Assembly: GCA_026120185.1 (NCBI GenBank)
Contig: JANUWF010001659.1
Span: 1,550,001 to 1,614,000, forward strand
DNA: 64,000 bases
From: Voacanga thouarsii
Taxonomy: Eukaryota > Streptophyta > Magnoliopsida > Gentianales > Apocynaceae
Direction of reading: 5' to 3'
Shown: positions 11,757-23,780 of the stretch, in pieces
Numbering within the stretch: the stretch's first letter is position 1
Layout of the letters: each line of letters begins with the position of its first letter
The notes under the pieces: generated by a model
Database searches by the model: none
The model's input: only the letters and a program-made list of their open reading frames with translations
What the model was told of the DNA's origin: nothing
Made by a program: the position numbers and the translations under genes

Positions 11757-11845
11757 ATCAAAAGTATCTCAATGGAAAATGCTTGGATAGGAATAAAAAT
11801 AGAGAGATATTGGAAGCCTGCCAGACATGAAAAGGTTGTGTGTAA
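11757..11845. other. Unassigned 89-bp segment between two elements
   Basis: Lies between the hAT terminus and the copia B LTR. The last five bases, TGTAA, would be copia B's left target duplication. I see nothing else in it. Confidence 0.4.
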
Positions 11846-13571
11846 TGTTGGGTATCTCACACATACCATATATGGCGCAACGAAAAATAAGAACGAGATA
11901 CCATCTCAGGATCCGCATATGTGTGGAAAGCAAGACATAAAGAGATCAAAGGTAACAACTTTTTACCTTTCTTTGATTGTCTGAAGAACAAAAATTTTCT
12001 TCTTCAAGTCGAGACGCGATCTAACAATCCTCTTGATCAAACACCACGAGAGTTGAACGGCCAACACTATAATCACAGTATGTGATTATCTCTAACAGAA
12101 ATCCACACGGAAGAAAACTCAAGCACCAAGATTTCTGTGCTAGCAGAAACAACCAATGGCAGCTAGGGTTATGATCAAGATCAACGAGAGAGAGAAAGAG
12201 AAGAGAGAGCTTTCGAGGCTGTTTTTTTTTTTTTTTTTTTGTCTTACACTCAGCTAGGGTTTCGGGTATATCACCTATATAACCGAAAAACCCTAGTGAA
12301 AAATTGAGATTCTAAAACAATTAGAATTCCCTAATTGTAATTGGAAATATCAAGTTCTCACAATTATAATTTGGACCATAAAGTATAACTATTTATAATT
12401 TGTTGATAACAACATCTTTTTCTCTCAATTAACCCCACTATGTTATCAAATAACATCTTAAATGTATAATCCTCTATTGTGTGTGACATATTAGGTTTCC
12501 CGGTCAATTGGTAGTGAATATGAATTAATCCAAACGTTTTTGAGATTAATAATCCTTAATTAATTAGAATTAATCATATTGATTCTAATCAGGATTGGTT
12601 TATTAATTCATCAATTAATAAACCTATATTCCTAAATAATGAGCGGTATCTAGCAACATATCATGACCACCCAAGAGTCCAAGAAGTCAAATGGCTTGAC
12701 ATGAACCCTTCAATAACAAACTACAGTGCAATTAACTCCTTTCACCATATAATATCTTATTCGGTTAGGAGTACAGAATTATTGCCAACTCCCTCCAGAA
12801 TATATATTAATTCTGGCTCAAATAAAATAGTACTTATACCAGGAACCCACTACTCTAAATGTGTATTAATTGGAACTGTTTCCAATACACAGTGACCTTG
12901 GCCAAGGACTTCTTGAGTAGTAATTCCTACAAGTGGCCGTGAGATATTCACCCCTACTATTACGAGTGGTGAATCCTTTATTGACCCTCTCAACTACTTT
13001 CGTTTACCTTACAATGTACCCAATATCCATCCCATAGGCGGCCCTCGATCTAGCTCCAGAGATTGGAATTAAAGCACACTGCTTAGCAAACAAAGTACGT
13101 TGGAGATCTCAAGTCTAAGGATACTTACACGTTTGCTATATTAAGATTATATCACTGGCACTAAATAGTTATCCATGTGATTATCTCATAGCTAGGTTAT
13201 CCAATGAACTTGTTCCATTAACAAGCATCCACGTGTTAACTTTGAATATCTCAATACTCACGGATATGAGAACCACCACCGGATCAAATAAGGAAGTCTA
13301 ACACATGCTAGTCTTGACGCATCAATAATGTCCTATCTCATTAATACTATGACTAGGGATTATTTAAGTACTAACACTATACAGTGTAGTAGGAATCTCA
13401 TATCATGATCTCTATCATGATTTCCTTAATACAGTGTTGTACTAGGGACTTTATCTAACAGTTATTCTATACTAAAGTAAACAAAAGAAACTGTGAGATA
13501 AATAATGCCTTTTAATAAAATGTGTCATATACAATGTACAAGTGATTACCTCGTAAGGCATAACACTAACA
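11846..13571 (-). mobile_element. 3' LTR of copia B
   Basis: Plus-strand ends are TGTTGGGTATC and CACTAACA, so it is TG...CA on either strand. The element runs on the minus strand, so this is its downstream LTR. A polypurine tract abuts its right edge and pol follows. A homologous solo copy sits at 49456-51396, which confirms both ends. It contains a 17-18 base T-run near 12223. Confidence 0.9.
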
Positions 13572-13585
13572 AACTCCCACTTGCA
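13572..13585 (-). other. Copia B polypurine tract
   Basis: On the minus strand this reads CAAGTGGGAGTT directly before the LTR start TGTTAGTG. It is the site where plus-strand DNA synthesis starts. The same CAAGTGGGAG motif abuts the copia C LTR at 40354. Confidence 0.85.
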
Positions 13586-14329
13586 CTAGAGCCAATCATT
13601 CATGTATCTAATCCTAAATGACTCAACATAACAATCATGTTTCTTTTGCGATAGTGCTTTTGTAAGCAGGTCAACTATGTTCTCATCCGTGGGAACTCTC
13701 TCTATCTTTATTTCCTTAGCTGCTTCAGAAGCGGCTATGTACTCAGCTTCTGTCATAGAGTCAGTAATAGTCTCTTGTTTGGAACTCTTCCAATTTATTG
13801 CCCCTCCATACAACGTAAACACGTAGCCGGATTGTGATTTGAAATCATATTTGTCAGATAGAAAACTAGCATCAGTATACCCGTTTATTTTCAAATCACC
13901 TTCTCCATATACTAAGAACACATCCTTAGTCCTTCGTAAGAACTTAATGATGTTCTTTACAGCTGCACAATGACCCTCACCAGGGTCAGATTGGTATCTG
14001 CTCGTCAAACTGAGAGCACAAGATACATCGGGTCTTGTACATATCATTACGTACATGATAGATCCAACTGCCGAAGCATATAGAATCTTACTCATATGAT
14101 CCCATTCAACTTGTGTCTTGGAAGACATTAACTTTGAAAGGCTTACACCATGTGACATGGGTAAGAATCCTCTTTTGGATTGATCCATGCTAAACCTCTT
14201 TAACACTTTATATATGTATATAGAATGTAAAAGACCTAGCAACTTTTTGGATCTATCTCTATAGATCCTTATTCCAAGATATAGGTTACTTCTCCAAGGT
14301 CTTTCATGGAGAATTGTTTGGACAACCAA
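13586..14329 (-). pseudogene. Copia B reverse transcriptase end plus RNase H with internal deletion
   Basis: A 247-codon open frame covering the RT thumb and connection region (SAVGSIMYVMICTRPDVSCAL) and RNase H (GYTDASFLSD, SGYVFTLYGGAINWKSSKQ, TEAEYIAASEAAKE). At AAKEIKIERVPTDENIVDLL the sequence jumps from the middle to the end of RNase H. About 50 residues usually found there are gone in frame, including the DN and H blocks. The frame ends close to the purine tract, as in copia pol. The deletion should abolish RNase H activity although the frame looks open. Confidence 0.9.
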
Positions 14330-15297
14330 ATTTTAACCATTTGCAAGGCAGGTATATCGTTTTCTATTAGTAATATGTTATCTATATAAAGCAATAAGAA
14401 AACGATTGTACTCCCACTAACCTTCTTGTATACACAAGGCTCATCCATATTTTAAATAAAACCAAACTCTTTGATTGTTTCATCAAAACGGATGTTCCAA
14501 CTCCTAGAAGCTTACTTAAGTCCATAAATGGACCTTTGCAGCTTGCACACCTTTGTGCCATCACTGGATGTGAAACCCTCAGGTTGTGTCAAATATACTT
14601 CCTTAGTCATATTTCCTTTTAGGAAAGCTATTTTCACATCCATTTGCCAAATCTCATAATCATAATGAGCAGCAATGGCTAGGAGTATCCTAATGGATTT
14701 TAACATGGCTACTGGCGAGAAGGTTTCGTCATTGTCAATACCATGTTGTTGATGATAACTCTTCGCCACTAGTCATGCTTTATAGGTAACTAAGTTACTA
14801 TCCATGTCCATTTTCTTCTTGAAAACCCATTTGCACCCAATAGGTTTAATTCCTTTAGGTGGATCAACCAAAGTCCATACTTGGTTATCGTACATAGAAT
14901 CCATCTCTGACTTCATGGTCTCAAGCCATTTGCCAGATTCTAAACAGTTCAGAATATCCTTGTAGGTAATAGGCTCATCTTCATCTATGAACAATATGTT
15001 ATTATGGTCACTAATGAGAAATCCATAGCTCTCAAGTGCCACACATATCCTACTAGACCTATATGGATCTTGTGTAGTAAAAGGTTCATCTATTCTCTCA
15101 ATAGAAGTGGGATCGAATGGTTGATCCTTGTTTTTTTTATCTTCTTGAACTTCACTAAGTTCAATTTTACTCCCATTGTTCTCTTTGAGCATGTGCTCTT
15201 TCTCTAAGAAGACGACATGCTTCGAAACAAATACTTTATTTTCAGAGGGTAGGTAGAAGTAATATCCGAAAGATTCTTTCGGATATCCCACAAACAA
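14330..15297 (-). pseudogene. Copia B reverse transcriptase, N-terminal and palm region, with integrase tail
   Basis: Read on the minus strand, 15297-14773 starts with the integrase tail (MFVGYPKESFGYYFYLPSEN). A linker follows, then the RT entry block, with QVWTLVDPPKGIKPIGCKWV. A stop at the junction (about 14772) precedes 14769-14512, with [21 protein letters not shown] and [12 protein letters not shown]. The active-site block near 14385 reads YIDN rather than YVDD. Frames shift between the blocks. Confidence 0.9.
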
Positions 15298-15984
15298 ACA
15301 CTTATCAGACTTACTATCAAATTTGTCTGACTATGGCCTTTTTGACAAAGGCAGGACAACCCATACTTGCAAGTGAGATAACTTTGGTTTCTTACCAATG
15401 AACATCTCAAATAGGATAGAATCAACCATTTTTATCAGAACTCTATTTAGTATATAAACAGAAGTTTCTAGTGCATGCCCTCAAAACGATTTTAGTAGGT
15501 CTGCAGAAGCTATCATGGTCCGTACCATGTCTAGAAGGGTTCAATTCCTTCTCTCAGATACACCATTCTGTTAAGGTGTATGTGGTGGAGTCCATTGAGA
15601 TAATATCCCATTATCTCTAAGATAACTCAGAAATTCTTGGCTCAAGTATTCTCCTCCTCGATTAGATCTTAGAGTCTTAATACTTTTGCCAAGTTGTTTC
15701 TCTATTTCATTCTTGAAGTCTTTGAACTTTTCAAAGGCCTCGAATTTGAGTTTCATTAAATACAAATACCCGTATCGTGAGAAATCATCGATAAAGGTTA
15801 TGAAATAGTTATAACCTCCTCTTACTTGTATTGACATTGGGCCATATACATTAGAATGTATAAGTTCTTATAACTCTTTAGCCCGTTCTCCTTATCCTAA
15901 AAAAAGAGATTTAGTCATTTTACCTAGTAAACAAGATTCGCATGTGCCATATGATTCATAATCAAATGACCCTAAGTCACTAAG
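15298..15984 (-). pseudogene. Copia B integrase core, left of the nested LTR
   Basis: Minus-strand reading shows the end of the zinc-binding domain (CESCLLGKMTK), then GGYNYFITFIDDFSRYGYLY and LRSNRGGEYLSQEFLSYL. LRSNRGGEY has N where the family has the second catalytic aspartate. Stops lie at about 15870-15895 and 15570. The reading is cut at 15984 by a Tekay solo LTR and resumes beyond 20335 in the same frame once the LTR and one target copy are ignored. Confidence 0.88.
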
Positions 15985-18900
15985 TGTAACACCCCGCTAC
16001 CTAGGCCCGCCCGGGGCCGGGGATGTCGCCCCGTCCAAAGGACAAGAGATCTTTATAACTAGGTCACACAAATAAAATAGCAGAATAAAAATAATAATTT
16101 ACTTAAAATTTATTACAACCCCAGAATAAATCCAAGATTAAATCCAAGACTTCCTAAAAGAAAAACAAATCCATAAATGAAATCATCCACTCTTAACTCC
16201 CCAAAGCAATACATAAAAATAAAAGACAACATTCTCCTCCAAGGAAGATAACACTAGCTACTCATCCCCACAGCAGGATCGACCTGAAATCATGGTAAAA
16301 TGGTGGTAAGACAGAAATCTCAGTAAGTCCGTATGTGCTTTGGGTGTTCAATGAAAACAGTTCGTGAATGCGAAGTATAAAATTCTTTATAAGAGTTCAC
16401 TAGCAAGCAATAAACATCAGTCAAAAACAAGAGTGGTGTTTTGGCATTTTCAGCCATACATAATTTATAAAATCAACCACTCGAAAAAAAAAAAGGATTA
16501 CGGGATACCACACGTTGGGCCCCATAACTGGATGGTCAGCATGCCACATTTTGTGCATACCGCCGGTCAGAATGCCACACTTTGTGCAGACTGACAAAAG
16601 TAGGTGATCGGCCTACTGGGCAAGATACTCCTCCTTCTCTATACCCAAACAACAACCGGGTGTCTATTCCGGCAAAACACAGTCACTTGACTGAAAAGAA
16701 CACTGCTAGCTCAGACCGGCATGACTAAGTAGTACTGACGTTTCTCTAAGTTGAGCTTATCTTCTGGAGGTGGCCTCCTGCCAGAAGACTCACTCTTGCT
16801 CTTCAAAACTAGTACTACTAGTCTACCCCTATTGAGTACTCAACGTAATGTATCCCACTTGGGAAAAATGAACAAAACATAGTTCCACTTGAAAATGGCA
16901 ATTAAGGTTTTCCAAAGTTTGGGGCAAAACTGGTTTTAGAAAGAATTTTAGGTTTTGAGTAAAGCGCCTCTTGATTTACAAATAATTTATTTGTCTAAAA
17001 TGAGAATGGAAGTAATCCTTAATTGCCTTTACAGAAATGAATGACTATGCACTCTACATTTGGCTTGCCATAAAAAAAAAAAATCATGTTTCATCAAACA
17101 GGTTTTATGCAGGAGCTTACCTGATCCTTGCTCACAACAAAAGTCTCCAACAGCTGATCTAACCCCGCATGGGGTAAATACAAACCACAATCAAACTCAA
17201 GCCAAAGATTCACTTTCACAAATAAACTAACTCAACTTACTACTACAACCATGATCCTAGTGTCCCAAGCTTTAAGGCCAAATAAAAAGGTTTATAAGCC
17301 AAGGTTAATTTAATATTTAAAATAATTAGTGTTTTGGGAAATAAGTACTAATAAGTTGAAGGTTTGAATCTTGCTAAAATAATTTAGAGTTTATTTAATG
17401 AAAAGTCCCAGGTGGTACTAGGTAAAATAATAATTTATTAGTAATTAATTGCTAGAAAATAATTGATAATTAAAATTAGTTGAAAATAAATTTTAATGAG
17501 TCTTGATTGAAAGATACTAAATAAATTTTAGTAGGTTTTGGTTAAAAGATAATAATTAAATTTTAATAGTAAATATTTTACTTATTATGATTATTTTCAT
17601 AAAAGGCTTTATTTTATACTATCATTTTATATATAATATCTATATATTTTATTTTTCTAGCAAAAGCTATTATTTATTTGACTAAAATATCCTTATTATA
17701 TATATAATATTCCAAATCTACCCCTCCTAGGGTTTTTGAAATTACTAGCCAAAAATCATAATATTAAATATTTTATTGAAGGAATAAAATTAGCTTAGGG
17801 ACAACTAGATCATGACCATAGTTCTATTGCTAACCACAATCATGAACATTTACAACCCTTCAATTCATCAAATCATCCAAATCATGCATATAAGCATAGA
17901 TCTAATGATATCAAGACATGATCTAACATTTTCTAGCATAAATATGATCATGGCTTCAATAATCCAACATGAATATAAATCCTATTCACTAAAGGTGACA
18001 TAATCTCTAGCATACTTGATCACAAATACTACCTATGACATGGAGACATGCATTAAACCTCAAATCATCATACAATCAACCAAGATAATCCATCCATGCA
18101 TAAATCCCATCTCCTTTATATTCATACATAAATTCATGCTTCAATCCCAACAATACATACTCAAATCCTATCCACAATCCACCTTCTATCAACATCACCC
18201 TAGAGACATGAATCTAGAATTTAAAAGAAGGGTTAACAAGGCTTACTTGATTGATGAATACCTTGAAGGAGTTTCAAATGAATCTCAACCCCTAGATGCC
18301 TAAATCCGTCCAAATGAGATGAAGGAAGCATGGCCATGGAGAAGAAACCATTCGACCAAGTAAGTGAGTGGTACGACCAAGAGAGAGAGCGCATTAGCAT
18401 GTTTATTCATATATATTTTCACTAGAGATCAAGATTGGAGAAGATGAAGTTGTTAGAACAAACCTACCTTGAAGGTGTTCTTGAGCCTTCACAAAATTTC
18501 TGGTTTTTTATCCAAAAATGCAAGTTGGATTTTGGAGTTTGATGTTAAAAATGGTACGGATGGACTCATAGAAATGAATAGATGAAATCTAAAATTTTTA
18601 GAGGTAGTTTGAAGTGATTTGGAGAGGTATTAGGTGAAAGGAATTAGTAGGTGTTCTTAGTGTACTATGTGTTCTTGAGGTTTAAGAGAGTAGAGAGCTT
18701 TTGGATGGAGGCTGCCGAAATTCTATGAGGATTAGGGTTGCCGATTTTCTGTAGGGTTTAGGTAGATGGTTTTTCTGGTTTGGAAGGGAAAAGGAAAGTC
18801 TAGTTGTTGGAATCCTTGAAGAATATTTTTATGAAGCAAATTTGGAAACTAAATATTCAAGAATATCTTTGATTATGGAAGAGCTCTTGGAAATCTGCCA

Positions 18901-20329
18901 TGGCCGACTGCTTGTGCAGAATTTTGGCTGGATGAAAGCTGGTTGAAGGAGGCTAATGGTGGCCTAAATTAAGGAGTCTAATGGTGAAGGGAAGGTCTGG
19001 TTGTTTGAGGTATATTTTATGGAAAGTTGTTAAATCATGGTGGTTTGAATTTTGGTATCCAAATCAATGCATGATTACAGAATTTTTTTGGAAATCTTTT
19101 TGGCAGCCATGGCTGGATTTTCGTGCAGAACTTAGGGAGAACAATGGAGTTCATTTAATGGAGGTTTAAGGGTGGTTTGTACAGAAAAAGGATGGAGTTT
19201 CAGCTAGGGTTAAATTAGGAAACAAAGCTGGACAAAATTCTGCACAGCATTTTCGCAAGGCTGGAATTTCCTGGGCAGTTTTCGGCTGCCCTTTTCCAGG
19301 CTATTTGCAGAGGCTTTGAAGGGGAATTTCTGGGGCTTTCAAGGCTGGTTTCCAACCTACTTCATGGAGGAAAAACATGGCTAAGGTGCTGAACAAAAAT
19401 TGGAAGAAAGCAGCTTGGTTTCGGACCTCCAAAGCTGCGAATCTGCCCAGAAAATTTTTTGGTTTTGCACAGTATTTGTGCAGTCCGAAAATGGCCAGGA
19501 AAATTCAGATTTCAAGCTTATCAAAAGGGCCATTTTCTGGCAGAATTTGGGAGGGAATAATGGTTAAGAATTTATTCACCTTGAAGGCACACAAAGCTGG
19601 AAAAATTTCAGTTCTAAGCATGAAGGGAAATGAACCTAGTTAGAGTGAATTTTTAGAAAGTTCACTAAGGAATTTAATTCACTTGAAATCTTTCCCCCTC
19701 TTCCATTGTTTCGGTCCATATGATGTCTTTTACTAAGATATTTCGAACCTTCAAAGCCACCGCACATTGCTAGAATTTTTCTAGAATAAAATTGGCTTGA
19801 ACAAAATGAACAAACTAATGAATTGAGAAATAGGAAAAATTAAAGATCAAGAGGAAATGAATTCCCCTTAGGAATTTTTTGTAGAGCAAAAGAGTAGGAT
19901 TTGAAGACTCCTATCATGTCTCTCATAGGACAACATCTCTATCCTACTCCAAACACCACTAAGGCCGAAAATGATACTTCCCAAGCAAAAATAAAATTTA
20001 ACCAAGCTAAAGCTCCTATGATGGAATTTGAACCCAGACCTCAAGAATTAATTCCAAAGCTCCAACCACTAAACCACAATAACTCTTATTCTTATTTTCC
20101 CCCTAAAAATATTTTCCTATTCAATCCTCAAGTTTTCTCCCTTTTTCCACCTCAAGCAAAAATTACCATTTTACCCTTCTCACTCAATAATCATAATCAA
20201 GCCCTCTAGACTATAAAACACAAATCCGAAGCACATAAAATCATACAAAAATATATTTAAACATGCAAATAAATATGCTATGCATCCTAACCCCCTTACT
20301 CTAAGGTTGGTTTTGACTAGGGTTTCATA
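15985..20329 (-). mobile_element. Tekay-type solo LTR with TSD CTAAG
   Basis: 4345 bases. Plus-strand ends are TGTAACACCCCGC and GGGTTTCATA (the last CA decayed to TA). It is homologous over its length to 23781-28121 and, reversed, to the 5' LTR at 57791-61959. Perfect 5-bp duplications CTAAG lie at 15980-15984 and 20330-20334. There is no internal region, so it is a product of LTR-LTR recombination. It sits in the copia B integrase/GAG-pre-integrase region. Open frames inside (for example 18016-18303, 19377-19643 and 19901-20209) have no recognisable domain and are not called as genes. Confidence 0.95.
20019..20086 (-). other. tRNA-like segment in the Tekay LTR (copy 1)
   Basis: Minus-strand reading has an A-box-like GTGGTTTAGTGGTTGGAGC, an imperfect anticodon-like stem, and a B-box-like GGGTTCAAATTCC at tRNA spacing. 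The same segment occurs at the same place in the other two LTRs. The anticodon loop is not canonical, so it is a tRNA-derived or tRNA-like sequence, not a working tRNA gene. Confidence 0.55.
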
Positions 20330-20334
20330 CTAAG

Positions 20335-21009
20335 CTTGTGTAACTTAGAAATATGATTTTCGTTTACATGGCCCAAACGACAATGCCATAAGTAAGAGGT
20401 GTTAAAGTTATCCATTTTAGGTTTCTTATTGTTTATATTGAGAACTGGATTATCCAAGTTTAGAACATATAAACCATTAACCAAAGTTGCTAAACCATAA
20501 TGAATATCATTCAATGAAAAAGAATAACATTTATTCTTAAATATCAAATGAAATCCATTTAAGTCTAAACACGCAACTGAGATAATGTTTTTTATTAAAA
20601 CTGGTACATAACAATAGTTTTGTAATTCTAGAATTAATCTCGAAGGCAGGTTCAGCTCGTATGTCCCCACAACAAGTGCAGCAACCTTTGCCCTATTTGT
20701 AGTATGTAGGTCTACGTCACCTTTCTCTAGCCTTCTGCTGCTCTTTAGTCCTTGCAAGTTATTACACAAATGAGATCCACATCCAGTATCTAATACCCAT
20801 ATCTCATTTCTAAAGGCAGTATTTATCTCAATCATAAACATACTCGGAGTAGAAGTAGAAGTGCTTGTAAGCTTCTCTTTCTGCTTCTTAACCTTAATGG
20901 TCTCCAAGTAGGCTTTGCAGTTACGCCTCCAGTGGCCCATCTTACCACAATGATGGCATAGGCCCTTGGTAGTTGTGTCCTTCTTCTTCACACCACCTTT
21001 GGGCTTCAT
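20335..21009 (-). pseudogene. Copia B zinc knuckle, protease and GAG-pre-integrase
   Basis: In minus-strand order there is a basic start (KPKGGVKKKD), then the zinc knuckle CHHCGKMGHWRRNC (CX2CX4HX4C) of the nucleocapsid. The aspartic protease block WVLDTGCGSHLCN follows, then the GAG-pre-integrase block LWHCRLGHVNENHISKLHK. The open frame runs until the nested LTR cuts it. The protease DTG triad is intact. This stretch is well preserved compared with the integrase beyond the LTR. Confidence 0.92.
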
Positions 21010-21830
21010 GGGAGCCTTCTTCTTCTTTTAAACTTTCTTCTTAGAAGAAAATTCTACCATTAAAACTGCATTGGAATCCTTCTTCATGGAGGACTCCGTA
21101 GTTTTGAGAAGATTAATCAACTCAGAAATGGTGGACCCAATCTTGTTCATCTGATAGTTAATCACAAATTGTGAGAAACTATTAGACAAAGACTGTAGAA
21201 ATAAGTCAACACTTAAGTCACGATCCATTGCAAACCCGAGAGATCCAAGCTTCTCTATCAAGCCTAGCATCTTCAGCCCATGAGTGGCCACAGAAGAATT
21301 CTCTCCCATTTTGCAATGGAATAGTTACTTCAAAATCTCATATCTCTCAGTTCTGGCTTGGGCGTCAAATAGCTCTCGAAGATGTAATATGATCGATTGA
21401 GCATCCATATGCTCGTGCTGTTTTTGCAACTCGGGAGTTTGGCCAACCAGGATAAAGAATTTAGTTAAATTCGACCTATTAATTAGGAATTTAATTCCAT
21501 AGCTTGAAAATGCCCGATGTCGAGTAGGCTTGGGTTTACCCAACAACCTGGTCTCGAAAAAGGATTCTCGTTCTTACTCTATTAATGGAAGGAATTAGGT
21601 TTAATATTAATTAAGGAATTTGTTCCTTTTAGTGATTTCAACAAATGACATGCATAAAAATCAATAAATCACATAATAGATAATTATGGTAATAAAGCGA
21701 TTACATAGCATGGTTATGGACTTTTCCCTAAATTAATTTCTTTGAGCCATAAAAGAAATTAATATAGTTAACCCTATGTGTTCATGCATGATTTAAGTAG
21801 AAGGTCTTACCTTCTCGCCTTATTTTGGTT
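21010..21830 (-). pseudogene. Copia B gag
   Basis: Two open pieces, 21546-21325 and 21309-21028, match copia gag: PELQKQHEHMDAQSIILHLRE, LFDAQARTERYEILK and FSQFVINYQMNKIGSTISEL. The second piece follows the first after a stop near 21322. The N-terminal third up to about 21830 is broken by a frameshift. A stop separates it from the zinc-knuckle frame. Gag forms the particle shell. Confidence 0.88.
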
Positions 21831-22900
21831 GCCATCTCCAAAATAAAATAATTCTACTCATATCTAACGTATGTAAACTAATTACATAATTTCCTAAAGA
21901 GAGAAAACCTCGAGTTACATTCGAGGAGAGTTAGATGAGAAGAGAATTACACAAGAATTTCAGAAAAGGCAGGACACGTAGGCCCTATTTCACAAAAAAA
22001 ACCCAAACTGTAAAATGCATGAACAGATATAATTAGTTTTAATCCATAACCATCCACCATGCCATTAGTTATGCTTAAACAAAATAAACATATAACTTTT
22101 ATTATTCCAAAATCACTATTTTGGAAAAATAAAACAAATTCTAAAATCAACATTTTAGAAAAATACATTAATTTTAAATTTTCAAAATCACTATTTTGAA
22201 AAATAAATTAGTTTATCTCAAAACTAATTTTGAGAAAATGCTTTTGGGTCCCGTCTCTAGTAGCGAAAATGGCGGTCTCGCTGGCCAGTCAGCGGGCGGG
22301 GGTCAAGGGGGCAGCACCCCTTTAAAGAAAATTTTATTTTACCACCTCTCATCATATGAGATTTTTCCCTTTCAAAATCCTCCTTTTTATTTTATTTTAT
22401 TTTTTTATTGGAACGTCGAAACAGAGCAGATCCAGCGCCGATTAGGAGTCGGAGCCGGCGCCGGCGCGGTCTGGTTTTAAGAAAAAAAATTTCCAAAAAT
22501 GATTTCTAGACATTGCGAAATAGCACACAAGTGGCACCGATTAGGGAGCCGTAGCCGGCGCCAGCTATAGTCGGGAAGAAGCGGCGGGTTTTTAAAATTT
22601 TTTAGAAATTTTCTAGAAACAATTTCTAGAGCCTTCATCTTCTACAATAGTTTGGTGAGAACAATTCTCAGTAGAATTTTTCTGTTTTGAAGCTCAAAAC
22701 AACAACCAATTTGTTAGTTTAAACAAAACAGAAAATTAGGATAAAACAGAAGGCAACAACATATTTGAGATGGCAAAATGGATTTTTTCCAAAGGAAAAC
22801 AAGAAACAATACCTACTAGGTCCATCAACTTTGAAGTCTAGTCATCACCAAAGTCTCTTATATCCTTATATTGAATAATATCTACAAAATGGTGACTTAA
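21831..22900 (-). other. Copia B leader with a GC-rich island; no 5' LTR seen
   Basis: Upstream of gag on the minus strand. It is mostly AT-rich, with a GC-rich island at about 22245-22600 that includes GCCGGCGCCGGCGCGG. Copia C has a comparable GC-rich island at 45420-45700 in its gag leader. I find neither a tRNA-Met primer site nor a 5' LTR to the right, so the element is truncated before the Helitron end at 22941. The exact edge cannot be placed. A plus-strand open frame at 22196-22480 is an accident of the GC island. Confidence 0.55.
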
Positions 22901-22940
22901 ATGAGTTGCACTAGCTCAATATTTAGGTATAACACCAAAA

Positions 22941-23682
22941 TCTATATAAATATATAATAGTTGAAGAGGAAGCCTCTGGTGTTGACATCTGTTATTAGAC
23001 TAAATGAGAGTCTGACACGTGGCATCCTATGTGTTTCTATCTGTTACCTGGCTTAGCTTTCTCAGCCACATGACTTGCATTGGCTTTCCTTATATTTCTC
23101 TCTTTCTCAGCCGCATCAGTCTTGCATTTAGCTCTACTTCACTCTTTCATTTATCTCGTGCTTTTTTTTGTAGAACACAATGAAATGATGCTCAATTTCT
23201 TGGTTGGCTTTTTGATATCATCTCCACATTAAATTCACATAGATTTTGCTCAAAATTCTTGATGGCTATTAATTTTTCAATGTTGAACTACAGATCCAAC
23301 ATCTTCTTCGTATTTCTTTACAAAACCTATTTTGAATCTCCTTGATTTGTTAACCCCATTATCTAATAGCAATAAATGATATCAATTGAAGACTAAGCAT
23401 CTGAAGGAGTTGAAACATCTTCTGGTAATTCAACTGCCTTTTGGCTTAGGTGAATTCAACTTCTTCATGAAATTCTTTGAATATGGCTGAAGAAATGTCT
23501 TTTGAGTCAGGTAAATTCGTTTTGTTCATCAAAATGTGTGAATCTGTTAGTATATATAAATATGTTAGGAGTGGGGGGTTTTCATTAGAAGTATAGTAGG
23601 TGGGCAAATATCGTTATTGTACATTATAGTTAATGGAGTTTACAGACCATAGTATCATCATATTGTAGTTACTTCTCTTAGA
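22941..23682 (+). other. Helitron 5' terminus and leader
   Basis: About 740 bases from the proposed terminus to the RPA-like start codon. The first 100 bases carry the usual Helitron composition, including GACACGTGGC at about 23014. Pyrimidine-rich stretches follow. I see no gene. The leader probably holds the promoter of the RPA-like gene; this is inferred from position only. Confidence 0.55.
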
Positions 23683-23780
23683 ATGGGAAGTTTGCAATAC
23701 ACTTCGCTAAATGAATTGGCGAAGGGAAGGCAGGATAAAAGAATACTCTTTAGGATTATTCGTAAGTGGGAAACATATAA

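Noticed and set aside
22196..22480. 94-codon open frame with Gly/Ala repeats at its end
   Set aside because: Opposite strand of the copia B leader GC island; no domain, and the GAGAGA tail is GGCGCC repetition.
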